Shown here: piece after piece, positions 1-7,975 of the stretch
How the letters are laid out: every line of letters begins with the position of its first letter
How positions within the stretch are numbered: the stretch's first letter is position 1
Origin: JAGOEY01 sp017997515
GTDB taxonomy: Bacteria > Pseudomonadota > Gammaproteobacteria > Burkholderiales > Burkholderiaceae_C
Assembly: GCA_026314275.1 (NCBI GenBank)
Contig: CP111109.1
Location: forward strand, 248,001-312,000
Direction: 5' to 3'
Length of the DNA: 64,000 nt
Program-made: the position numbers and the translations under genes
Notes under the pieces: model-generated
What the model was told of the DNA's origin: nothing
What the model saw: only the letters and a program-made list of their open reading frames with translations
Database searches by the model: none

Positions 1-1
1 G

Positions 2-880
2 GCGGCCATGGGCGCGGCGGTGATGTGTGCGCGTGCGGTGGTGCGTGACCTGTACGCACCTGCGGCCGGTGCGCGGGTGATGTCGCGTGCGCTCAGTGGG
101 CTGGGCGTTATTGCCTGCCTCAGCGCGCCGGTGGGTGGCTTGGCGTCCGACCTGTTTGGCTGGCGGGCGGCGCTGCTGTTGCCAGCGGTTTTTGGCGCCG
201 TGACGTTGGCGCTGGTGGTGTGGCGTTTTGTCGAATCCGTGCCCCTTAAGAACCCGCGCGCCCTGCACCCCGGCACGCTGCTGCGCACCTGGGGCGTCAT
301 TCTGCGCAACCCGACTTTTGTGGCCTTTTGTGCGCTGACCTGTGCGTCGTACGGCCTGCTGTTCACCTTTCTGGCGGCATCGTCTTTTGTGTTTACCCAG
401 GTGCTGGGCCTAGGCAAAACGCAGTACGGCCTGGTGATGTTCTGGAACAGCCTGTGGTATGTGGCGGGCACCTTTTTGTGCCGCTACTGGCTGCAGCGCC
501 ATGGCGTGCGCGGCACGGTGGCGCGCGCGGGTGTGCTGGCGCTGGCAGGTGCCACCACCATGGGTGTGCTGGCGCTGGCAGGGGTGGTGTCGGTGTGGGC
601 GATTGCGCTGCCGCTGGTGCCCATCATGCTGGCCCACGGCATCAACCAGCCCTGTGGGCAAAGCGGCTCGGTGGGGCCGTTCCCGCAGGCGGCGGGGGCT
701 GCATCGGCGCTGAACGGGTTTTTTATGATGGTAGTGGCCTTCGCGGTCGGCGGCTGGCTGGGTAGGTCGATGAACGGCACGGTGCTGCCCCTGGCTTATG
801 GCATGTGGTTCTTTGGCACCTGCGCGGCCGTGGCTGCATGGACGCTGGTGCAGCGCCACGGGGAGCCGCAGCATGGCTGA
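2..880 (+). CDS. Bcr/CflA-type MFS drug efflux transporter, 5' end outside the window
   Basis: Inner-membrane major facilitator, probably exporting drugs or small hydrophobic compounds by proton antiport. The visible 292 residues form about eight hydrophobic segments. They start with a stretch containing ARAVVRDLYAP, which resembles the loop near residue 95-105 of Bcr/CflA proteins, so roughly the first third of the protein lies left of base 1. The frame is open to the window edge, and the ATG at position 8 is therefore not taken as the start. The stop overlaps the start of miaA by 8 bases, suggesting cotranscription. The family is clear; the substrate is not. Confidence 0.8.
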   Translation, partial: AAMGAAVMCARAVVRDLYAPAAGARVMSRALSGLGVIACLSAPVGGLASDLFGWRAALLLPAVFGAVTLALVVWRFVESVPLKNPRALHPGTLLRTWGVILRNPTFVAFCALTCASYGLLFTFLAASSFVFTQVLGLGKTQYGLVMFWNSLWYVAGTFLCRYWLQRHGVRGTVARAGVLALAGATTMGVLALAGVVSVWAIALPLVPIMLAHGINQPCGQSGSVGPFPQAAGAASALNGFFMMVVAFAVGGWLGRSMNGTVLPLAYGMWFFGTCAAVAAWTLVQRHGEPQHG

Positions 881-1847
881 GCCGCAACACCGCGCACTAA
901 CCCTCGTGGCCCTGGCCGGCCCCACGGCGTCGGGCAAAACCGCTGCAGCATTTGCCATTGCCAAGCACCTTGCCCCGCGCATGCCGGTCGAGATCATCAG
1001 CGTCGATTCGGCGCTGGTGTACCGGGGCATGGACATTGGCACCGCCAAACCCACAGCGGCTGAGCTGGCCCAGGTGCCCCACCACCTGGTCAACATCCGC
1101 GACCCGCTGCAGGCCTACAGCGCCGCCGAATTTGTGGCGGATGCCGAGCGGCTCATAGCCGACATCACCGCCCGGGGCGCGCTGCCGCTGCTGGTGGGCG
1201 GCACCATGCTGTACTTCAAGGCGCTGTTCGACGGCATCGATCCGATGCCCCCCGCCGACCCGCTGGTGCGCGCCGCCATCGAGGCCGAAGCCGCAGCACA
1301 CGGCTGGCATGTGATGCACGCGCAACTCGCACAGGTTGACCCGGCCACCGCCGCACGCCTGCCGCCCAACGACACCCAGCGCATCCAGCGTGCGCTGGAG
1401 GTGTACCGCGTGTCCGGCCAGCCACTGTCGTCCTTCCATACTCCTAAAAATATAGCTGCTAACGCAGGTGGGACGGGCGCTAGAGCCCTTATTTCCTTGG
1501 AACCAGCCAACCGCGCCTGGTTACACACCCGTATCGCCCAGCGTTTCGACGCCATGCTGGCCGACGGCTTTTTGGTCGAGATGCAGGCCCTGCGCAGCCG
1601 GGGTGACCTGCATGCCGACCTGCCCAGCATGCGCTGCGTGGGGTACCGCCAGGCATGGGACGTTCTGGACGGCCAGATGCCCGCCGCCGAGCTGCGCGAC
1701 CGGGGCATCTTTGCCACGCGCCAGCTGGCCAAACGCCAGCTCACCTGGCTGCGCAGCATGCCCACACGCCAGGTGGTGGCGGCCGATGCGCCCGATGCCC
1801 TGGCGCAGGTGCTGGCGCTGGTGGACCGCCAGCTTGGGTTACTGTGA
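873..1847 (+). CDS. miaA: tRNA dimethylallyltransferase MiaA
   Basis: Transfers a dimethylallyl group from DMAPP to A37 of tRNAs that read UNN codons, the first step towards ms2i6A. The 324-residue protein has the P-loop GPTASGKTAAAFAIA near residue 15, then VEIISVDSALVYRGMDIGTAKP and PHHLVNIRDP, all typical of MiaA. The ATG at 873 is chosen because the family N-terminus begins just before the P-loop and because it overlaps the upstream stop. About residues 190-205 (HTPKNIAANAGGTGARA) are encoded by a dispersed palindromic repeat inserted in frame, making the protein slightly longer than usual. The C-terminal FATRQLAKRQLTWLRS motif is intact, so the enzyme should be active. Confidence 0.95.
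   Translation: MAEPQHRALTLVALAGPTASGKTAAAFAIAKHLAPRMPVEIISVDSALVYRGMDIGTAKPTAAELAQVPHHLVNIRDPLQAYSAAEFVADAERLIADITARGALPLLVGGTMLYFKALFDGIDPMPPADPLVRAAIEAEAAAHGWHVMHAQLAQVDPATAARLPPNDTQRIQRALEVYRVSGQPLSSFHTPKNIAANAGGTGARALISLEPANRAWLHTRIAQRFDAMLADGFLVEMQALRSRGDLHADLPSMRCVGYRQAWDVLDGQMPAAELRDRGIFATRQLAKRQLTWLRSMPTRQVVAADAPDALAQVLALVDRQLGLL
1443..1495 (+). repeat. Intragenic palindromic repeat, copy 1 (in miaA)
   Basis: Fits the family core: an AT-rich start, ATAGCTGCT, then GC, a short spacer, GGCGCTAGAGCC and a T-rich end. It is in frame inside miaA. Confidence 0.75.
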
Positions 1848-1848
1848 A

Positions 1849-1939
1849 ACACCCCCGAAGCGCCTTCGGCGCCTCCCCCTCAAGGGGGCGCACCTGGTGG
1901 CCTGGCGGAGCCAGTTCCACGGGTGCCCTGGTCAAGGCA
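1849..1939 (-). repeat. 3'-gene-end repeat, copy 1 (after miaA)
   Basis: Begins two bases after the miaA stop with ACACCCCCGAAGCGC. It continues with the hairpin CCCCCTCAAGGGGG and GGCCTGGCGGAGCCAGTTCC. It shares this order with the copies near 7873, 53212 and 59405 (read towards the gene end). It contains two inverted repeats but no T-run. Confidence 0.7.
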
Positions 1940-1985
1940 TGTCCACCTCACGCGGCGTGTTGCATTGCCCGGGGCGTCACCATTC

Positions 1986-2660
1986 ATGAAAGTTCACAGC
2001 ATGAGTCTGCACATCCAGAGCTTGGGCAAAAACTACGGCGACACGGTGGTGTTTGCCAACGCCACGCTGCAGGTCGCGCCGGGCGAGTTTGTGGCCATCG
2101 TCGGTGAGTCGGGCGTGGGCAAATCCACCCTGCTGAACTGTATGGCCGGGCTGGACCACTGGGACAGCGGCAGCATCACCCACCACGGTGTGGCGCTGGA
2201 CACCCTCAACGACGAAGCCCGCGCCCTGTGGCGGCGCAAACATGTGGGGTTTATCTTCCAGGCCTTCCACGTGCTGCCGCACCTGGACGTGACCCAAAAC
2301 GTGGCCCTGCCGCTGATGCTGCTGGGCCAGCACGATGCCCCGCGCGTTGAACACCTGCTGGAAGCCGTGGGCCTGGGCGGCCTGGGCGCGCGCCTGCCGC
2401 AACAGCTCAGCGGCGGCCAGCTGCAGCGCGTAGCCATTGCCCGCGCGGTGGTGCACCGCCCCACCTTGCTGCTGGCCGACGAGCCCACCGGCAACCTCGA
2501 CCCCACCACCGCTGCCCGCACCATGGATCTGCTGGTCACGCAAACCCGTGAACACGGCGCGTCGATGGTGCTGGTGACACATTCCGAGGCGGCGGCGGCG
2601 CGGGCCGACCGGGTGGTGCGGCTGGGTACGGGCGGTATTGTGGATGGCCCTGGCTACTGA
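1986..2660 (+). CDS. ABC transporter ATP-binding protein (LolD/MacB-like)
   Basis: ATPase of a type VII (FtsX/MacB-like) ABC system that probably drives extraction or export of a lipid or peptide at the inner membrane. The 224-residue protein has Walker A GESGVGKST (about residue 38), Q-loop, signature LSGGQLQR, Walker B LLLADEPTGNLD and the switch histidine VLVTHSE. ATG 1986 is chosen over the upstream in-frame ATG at 1923, which lies in repeat DNA; ATG 2001 is also possible. Its partner is probably the FtsX-type permease at 4191, with the AttH-like protein after it, although two opposite-strand genes lie between. Confidence 0.9.
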   Translation: MKVHSMSLHIQSLGKNYGDTVVFANATLQVAPGEFVAIVGESGVGKSTLLNCMAGLDHWDSGSITHHGVALDTLNDEARALWRRKHVGFIFQAFHVLPHLDVTQNVALPLMLLGQHDAPRVEHLLEAVGLGGLGARLPQQLSGGQLQRVAIARAVVHRPTLLLADEPTGNLDPTTAARTMDLLVTQTREHGASMVLVTHSEAAAARADRVVRLGTGGIVDGPGY

Positions 2661-2706
2661 AACCAGTCGGGAAAGCGGGCAGATCCACCCCGTCCACACA
2701 ACGCCA

Positions 2707-3459
2707 TCAAGGCAGATTGCGGGACGCCTCAAAGGAGAACGGGGTGAGCGGGGCGTTGGGCCCTGCAATTTCAAAGTCCCCTGCCGCCAACAATTGAAGA
2801 CTGGGGTCTGGCGAAATCACCTCCACACGGTAACGCCCAGGCGCCCAGTCATGGGCTGAATACATCCACAGGGGGACAGGTTCATGTATGCCGGGCTGGA
2901 CTGTTTGCGCCGACAGCTCCATCACGGTGTTGTCACTGGCATTACGCCACCGCACCAGCACCGCGCCCGACTGGGCTGCATGCGCAAGTGTTATCTCGGC
3001 TTGTACGTAGCGCTCTTGTGCAGAAAGTACAGGTACATCTTTCGCCCCGGAGCCGGATGCCTTTCCCTGCGGCCCAAACGCAACGTGGGTGGTGCCCGGC
3101 GCAGAAAGCTGTGTATGCCCATCCATCAGGCCGTGTAAACGTTTCAGCCCCTCGCTCCCTGCTGAAAAACCATGGGTTTGCAGCCAGTGCGTGCTCAGGC
3201 GAGACCCCTGCGCGACCTCTTGCAACAGGTCGGGCGACGATGGCCGCTCACGCTGGGCATCCAAGTCCGTGGCCTGGGTTTGCGTTGGCAGGCGCGCGCC
3301 GGACATTGCTGCCGCCTGCGCGCCCATCAACACCTGAGCCTGTGGTGGAGGCGCGGGCTCGGGACTCGCCCCCATCAATCCAGCCCACACACACAAGCCC
3401 AGTCCCGCCGCCAAAAACACATGCCACCCTTGCAGCCAGCTGCGAAACCAGGCCAGCAT
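2707..3459 (-). CDS. Membrane-anchored hypothetical protein
   Basis: A 250-residue protein not assigned to a family. One hydrophobic segment near residues 12-32 (VFLAAGLGLCVWAGLMG) predicts a bitopic inner-membrane protein with a periplasmic domain. A Pro/Ala/Gln-rich linker follows. The C-terminal half contains YVQAEITLAHAAQSGAVLVRW and APGRYRVEVI, a beta-rich pattern. It starts 17 bases after the lipoprotein gene at 3477 and is probably cotranscribed with it. The start may be ATG 3459 or GTG 3462. The pair lies on the opposite strand inside an otherwise plus-strand ABC operon, so it may be a later insertion. Confidence 0.65.
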   Translation of the reverse strand: MLAWFRSWLQGWHVFLAAGLGLCVWAGLMGASPEPAPPPQAQVLMGAQAAAMSGARLPTQTQATDLDAQRERPSSPDLLQEVAQGSRLSTHWLQTHGFSAGSEGLKRLHGLMDGHTQLSAPGTTHVAFGPQGKASGSGAKDVPVLSAQERYVQAEITLAHAAQSGAVLVRWRNASDNTVMELSAQTVQPGIHEPVPLWMYSAHDWAPGRYRVEVISPDPSLQLLAAGDFEIAGPNAPLTPFSFEASRNLP

Positions 3460-3476
3460 CACGTTGTGCCCCAGCC

Positions 3477-4052
3477 TTACTTCAACCAGTTGTTACGGGC
3501 CGTGGTGCAAGCGCTGCTGGAGGAGTATTGGTTGATGTAGGTGAAGGATGAATCACCACAACCGCCTTCATTCTGGAACACGGGACCATAGCAACTGCCC
3601 GTTTTTTGGCTTCCACTGGTTTTGCCACATTGGTTGTAAAAAGTCTGGCTTGAAGGATTGGAAGGGTTGGGAAGGTTAACGCCCGAATTACCACTGCCAC
3701 ACGACAAGGCTGAGCTGGTGGCGCGTGCGCTTTGAACCAGCTTGGTATAGGGGCCCGAATAATCGGTGTCTGCAGCCGACTTTTGGCCACTCTGGCACGC
3801 CTGGATAATTTGCTGGAGGCGCGCATCGGCGGCACCGTAACCTGCGGACACCTGGATACCACAGGAGTTGGCTAGTTCTCTTTCACCAGGTGTGACCTTG
3901 TCATCGTATTTACAGTTCGCCGCGCTCGATGACGAACTGCCTCCGCTGGAGGACGTGCTGCTGGAACCTTCGCTGCCGCTACCGCCACAACCGGCCAGAA
4001 TGCCCACCATAAACAGCGTGGCAAGCAAACGTGAGGAACAAGTAGATTTCAT
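3477..4052 (-). CDS. Cysteine-rich secreted lipoprotein, hypothetical
   Basis: A 191-residue protein with a lipoprotein signal: MKSTCSSRLLATLFMVGILAGC, lipobox LAGC with the acylated Cys near residue 22, then a Gly/Ser linker. The mature part has about eight more cysteines (for example NSCGIQ, QACQSG, NQCGKTSG, GSCYGP), suggesting a disulfide-linked periplasmic or outer-membrane domain. ATG 4052 is chosen because AGAAAG lies six bases upstream; ATG 4058 is in frame but has no room for a ribosome site. Function unknown. It heads a two-gene unit with the membrane protein at 2707. Confidence 0.7.
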   Translation of the reverse strand: MKSTCSSRLLATLFMVGILAGCGGSGSEGSSSTSSSGGSSSSSAANCKYDDKVTPGERELANSCGIQVSAGYGAADARLQQIIQACQSGQKSAADTDYSGPYTKLVQSARATSSALSCGSGNSGVNLPNPSNPSSQTFYNQCGKTSGSQKTGSCYGPVFQNEGGCGDSSFTYINQYSSSSACTTARNNWLK

Positions 4053-4190
4053 ATACATCTTTCTGTAAAAATTCTTACGAAATCTAACAACTACATCCGC
4101 TTGCGGCATCCCCCATTTGGGGGATATTCATCCAAAAAACATCACTTCCATCAGGGTTTGAAAGTGGCCGCCCCGTCACAATCGACAGGC

Positions 4191-6782
4191 ATGTTTTCCC
4201 TCCTCCGCACCTTCTCCTGGCAGGAACTGCGCCACCACCCGTGGCGCAATGCGGCTGCGGTGGTGGCGGTGATGCTGGGGGTGGCGCTGGCGTTTTCGGT
4301 GCACCTGATCAATGCGTCGGCGCTGGACGAGTTTTCCACCGCCGTGCGTTCCGTGAATGGCCAGCCCGACCTGGAGTTGCGCGCGGCCACCGGTAGTTTT
4401 GACGAGGCGGTTTTCGCCCAGGTGGCGCAGCACCCGCAGGTGCTGCTGGCCAGCCCGGTGGTGGAGCTGGCCACCATGGCTGCCGCAGACGCGGCCAGCC
4501 CGCGAACGCCCTTGCGGGTGGTGGGGGTGGATGCCCTGGTGGTGGCACAGATTGCGCCGGCGCTGATGCCACGGCCCGCTGCGGGGGCGGACCGCTTGGC
4601 CTTGTTTACACCCGGCACGGTCTTCCTGAATGCGGCTGCGCAGGCTGCGCTGGGCTCCGGCACCACGCTGCAATTACAAAATGGCCTGCGCATGCAAGCC
4701 GTGCAGGTGGCGGGCACGGTGGCGGCGGGTGGCGCGCCGCTGGCGGTGATGGACATTGGCGCGGCGCAGGACTTCTTTGGCCGCAGTGGGCAGGTGTCGC
4801 GCATCGACCTGCGGCTGCGCCCGGGCACCGACCATGCCAACTTCACCACCTCACTCACACAACTGCCCGGCTGGCCCGCAAACATCGAGGTGGCCGAGCC
4901 GGGGGACGCTGCGCAGCGGGTGAGTAACCTGTCGCGCGCCTACCGGGTGAACCTGGCGGTGCTGGCGCTGGTGGCTTTGTTCACCGGGGCGTTTTTGGTG
5001 TTCTCGGTGCTGGCGCTGAGTGTGGCCAAACGCGCGCAGCAATTTGCGCTGCTCGGTGTGCTGGGGCTGACGCCGCGTGAACGCCTGCGCCTGGTGCTGG
5101 CCGAGTCGCTGGTGCTGGGTGCCTTGGGCAGCGCATCGGGTATTGCGCTGGGCACGGGCTTGGCGGCGCTGGCGCTGCGGGTGCTGGGTGGCGACCTGGG
5201 CGGTGGGTATTTTGCGGGCGTGGCCCCTGCCCTGCAGTGGAGCGGCCAGGCCGCCGCGGTGTACGGCGCGCTGGGGGTGGCGGCGGCCATGGTGGGCGGC
5301 TGGTGGCCCGCCCGTGCAGCACGCAACCTGCCCGTGGCGCAAACCCTGAAGGGCCTGGGTGCGTCCCTGGCGGGCACGGGCCGTGGCCGCACCAGCGTGG
5401 CGCTGATGGTGGCAGGTGTGGCACTGGCCGCTGCGCCGCCGCTGATGGGTGTGCCCGTCGCTGCCTATCTGGCCATTGCGCTGCTGTTGGTGGGCGGCAT
5501 CAGCGCCCTGCCCTGGCTCACCGCGCAGGTGTACGACACACTCGCGCCGCTGGTGGCGCAGCGTTTGTTGCCTTTGCTGGCGGTGGAGCGCGCGCGGCGT
5601 ATGCGCGGCAGTGCGGCCGTGGCCATCAGCGGGGTGGTGGCGTCGCTGAGCCTGGCGGTGGCGCTGACGGTGATGGTGGCGAGTTTTCGCGGCTCGGTGA
5701 CCCAATGGCTTGACCAGGTGCTGCCCGCCGACCTGTACCTGCGCACTTCCGGTGGCAGTAGCGGCAGTGCCGCCAACGACGCAGCCTACTTCACCCCCGA
5801 CTTTGTGCAGGCCGTGGCGCAACTGCCCGGTGTGGCACGCACCAGCACGCAGCGCACCAGCAGCCTGGTGCTCGACCCGGCGCGCCCCGCCGTGGCGCTG
5901 ATCGCCCGGGCACTGGGCGACGCGCCTGCGGGCAGCCTACCGCTGGTGGGTGAGGCGCTGCCGGTGCCGGCCGGGCACATCGGCATCTATGTGAGTGAGG
6001 CCATGGTGGACTTGTTTGGTGCGCAGCCAGGCCGTGTTTTTGCCCCTATTTCAAAGGTTTTTAGGCCTCTAGCGCAGGCGGAACAAGCGCAGACAGCTCC
6101 CTTTTTTGTAGCAGGCGTGTGGCGCGACTATGCCCGCCAGTCCGGGGCCATCACGATGGATATCCGCGACTTCGAGCGGCTCACCCACGACCGGCGCATC
6201 AACGACATGGCGCTGACGCTGGCCCCCGGCGCAGACACGGCCCAGGTGCAGCAGGCCGTGCGGGCGGTGGCGGCGCAGCAGGCGGGAAGTCTGGAAAATG
6301 AAGGCCGTGCGGATGTGGTCGAGATCGCGTCCGCCGCCGACATCCGTGGCCGGTCGCTGCGGATTTTTGACCGCAGTTTTGCCGTGACCTACTGGCTGCA
6401 GGCGGTGGCAATTGCGATTGGCCTGTTTGGTGTGGCCGCCAGCTTCAGCGCGCAGGTGCTGGCGCGGCGCAAGGAGTTTGGGCTGCTGGCCCACCTGGGT
6501 TTCACGCGCCGCCAGGTGCTGGCCGTGGTGGCCGGTGAAGGCGCTGCATGGACGGTAATGGGCTGTGTGGCCGGTGTGCTGCTGGGGCTGGCGGTGTCGG
6601 TGGTGCTGGTGCACGTGGTGAACCCGCAAAGTTTCCACTGGACTATGGACATGCAGGTGCCCTGGCTGCGCCTGCTGGCCGTGTGTGCCGCCGTGGTGTT
6701 GGCGGGCACACTGACGGCATGGCTGGCCGGGCGTGCCGCTGCGGGGCGCGATGCCGTCCTGGCCGTCAAGGAGGATTGGTGA
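4191..6782 (+). CDS. FtsX-type ABC transporter permease
   Basis: An 863-residue permease with an N-terminal membrane anchor (AAAVVAVMLGVALAFSVHLI), a MacB-like periplasmic domain, a first FtsX block (LALVALFTGAFLVFSVLALS), a second periplasmic domain, and a last FtsX block (AVAIAIGLFGVAASFSAQVLARRKEFGLLAHLGF). This duplicated layout matches large YbbP-like permeases. ATG 4191 is chosen because the family N-terminus starts there; the upstream extension looks non-coding. Residues around 620-645 (FAPISKVFRPLAQAEQAQTAPFF) come from an in-frame palindromic repeat in the second periplasmic domain. The stop overlaps the downstream ATG (TGATG), so the next protein is translationally coupled. Confidence 0.88.
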   Translation: MFSLLRTFSWQELRHHPWRNAAAVVAVMLGVALAFSVHLINASALDEFSTAVRSVNGQPDLELRAATGSFDEAVFAQVAQHPQVLLASPVVELATMAAADAASPRTPLRVVGVDALVVAQIAPALMPRPAAGADRLALFTPGTVFLNAAAQAALGSGTTLQLQNGLRMQAVQVAGTVAAGGAPLAVMDIGAAQDFFGRSGQVSRIDLRLRPGTDHANFTTSLTQLPGWPANIEVAEPGDAAQRVSNLSRAYRVNLAVLALVALFTGAFLVFSVLALSVAKRAQQFALLGVLGLTPRERLRLVLAESLVLGALGSASGIALGTGLAALALRVLGGDLGGGYFAGVAPALQWSGQAAAVYGALGVAAAMVGGWWPARAARNLPVAQTLKGLGASLAGTGRGRTSVALMVAGVALAAAPPLMGVPVAAYLAIALLLVGGISALPWLTAQVYDTLAPLVAQRLLPLLAVERARRMRGSAAVAISGVVASLSLAVALTVMVASFRGSVTQWLDQVLPADLYLRTSGGSSGSAANDAAYFTPDFVQAVAQLPGVARTSTQRTSSLVLDPARPAVALIARALGDAPAGSLPLVGEALPVPAGHIGIYVSEAMVDLFGAQPGRVFAPISKVFRPLAQAEQAQTAPFFVAGVWRDYARQSGAITMDIRDFERLTHDRRINDMALTLAPGADTAQVQQAVRAVAAQQAGSLENEGRADVVEIASAADIRGRSLRIFDRSFAVTYWLQAVAIAIGLFGVAASFSAQVLARRKEFGLLAHLGFTRRQVLAVVAGEGAAWTVMGCVAGVLLGLAVSVVLVHVVNPQSFHWTMDMQVPWLRLLAVCAAVVLAGTLTAWLAGRAAAGRDAVLAVKEDW
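6044..6115 (-). repeat. Intragenic palindromic repeat, copy 2 (in permease gene)
   Basis: On the minus strand it reads GGGAGCTGTCTGCGC, spacer, GCGCTAGAGGCCTAAAAA, close to the family core. The gene stays in frame. Confidence 0.75.
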
Positions 6783-7842
6783 TGTTGCAGCGCAGGCCTT
6801 TTTGCAGATGGCGGGTGTTTTGCTGCTGCCGCTGGGCAGCGCCACAAGCCATGCACTGACCCCGCGCACCCTGCAGTTCCCACGCGACTTCGGCAGCCAC
6901 CCGGAGCTGCGCACCGAGTGGTGGTACCTCACCGGCCATGCGCGTGCGGGTGAACGGGTGTTTGGCTTCCAGGTCACGTTTTTCCGCTCGCGGGTGGATG
7001 CGACACAGGGCATGCAGTCTGCGTTTGCCGCCAAACAACTCATCTTTGCCCACGCGGCTGTGACCGACCTGGAGGGCCGCACCCTCTGGCACGACCAGCG
7101 TATTGCCCGCGCGGGTATGGGTATTGCGCAGGCCAGTGAAGCGACCACCGACGTGCGCCTGCGCGACTGGTCGATGGTGCGTGGCGCGGACGGTTACCGC
7201 GTGCGTGCGCCTGCCGACGGCTTCACACTTGACCTGCTGTGTACCCCGCGCCAGCCGGTGCTGCTGCAGGGCCAGAACGGCCTGTCGCGCAAAGGGCCGG
7301 AGCCCGCACAGGCGAGTTACTACTACAGCGAACCCCAACTCGCCACCCAGGGCCGCCTCAAGGTGCAAGGCCGCAGCTTTGACGTCACCGGCACCGCCTG
7401 GCTGGACCACGAGTGGAGCGAAGCGCTGATGCACCCGCAGGCCGTGGGCTGGGACTGGATCGGCATGAACCTGATGGATGGCAGCGCGCTCACCGCCTTC
7501 CGCCTGCGCGACAAACAGGGCGCAGCGTTGTGGAGCGGCGGCTCGTTGCGCAATGCCGATGGGGCATTACAGGTGTTTGGCTACAACGCCGTGGTGTTCA
7601 CACCCGAACGCCACTGGCACAGCCCGAGCAGCCAGGCCACCTACCCCGTTGCGTGGCGTGTGCAAACCCCGGCAGGCAGCTTCCGTGTGCAAGCCCTGCT
7701 CGACAACCAGGAGCTGGACAGCCGCGCTTCCACCGGTGCGATCTACTGGGAAGGGCTCAGCGAATTGCTGGATGAAAAAAACCACGCCGTGGGGCGTGGT
7801 TATCTGGAGATGACGGGCTACGCCGCTGCGCTGCGGCTGTAG
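6782..7842 (+). CDS. AttH/CrtC-like lipocalin-domain secreted protein, apparent frameshift at its 5' end
   Basis: Periplasmic or secreted protein of the AttH / carotenoid 1,2-hydratase-like lipocalin superfamily, shown by LRTEWWYLTGHARAG near its N-terminus, TGTAWLDHEWSEALM mid-protein and GWDWIGMNLMDGSALTAFRLR. The last gene of AttEFGH-like ABC operons usually encodes such a protein. The best start is ATG 6782, overlapping the permease stop as TGATG, but that frame ends after 25 codons. One extra T in the T5 run at 6799-6803 would join it to the main frame and give the signal peptide MLQRRPFLQMAGVLLLPLGS. Without that base, translation must begin at ATG 6808 or upstream at 6751. A sequencing error, a real mutation or an unusual start are all possible. 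Confidence 0.75.
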
Positions 7843-7872
7843 TACTTCGCATCGCTGCATTACGTGGCGCGC

Positions 7873-7975
7873 TTGTCCTTCCAGCAGACACCACGGAACT
7901 GGCTTTGCCAGGCCGTAGGTGTCGCCCCCTGCAAGGGGGGTGGCGAGAGCGCAAGCGAAGCCTGGGGGTGAGTCG
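7873..7975 (-). repeat. 3'-gene-end repeat, copy 2 (after rlmD)
   Basis: Lies between the convergent stops of the AttH-like gene and rlmD. On the minus strand it starts after the rlmD stop with CACCCCCAGGCTTCGC, then the hairpin CCCCCTTGCAGGGGG, then GGCCTGGCAAAGCCAGTTCC and GGTGTCTGCTGG. Confidence 0.8.
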
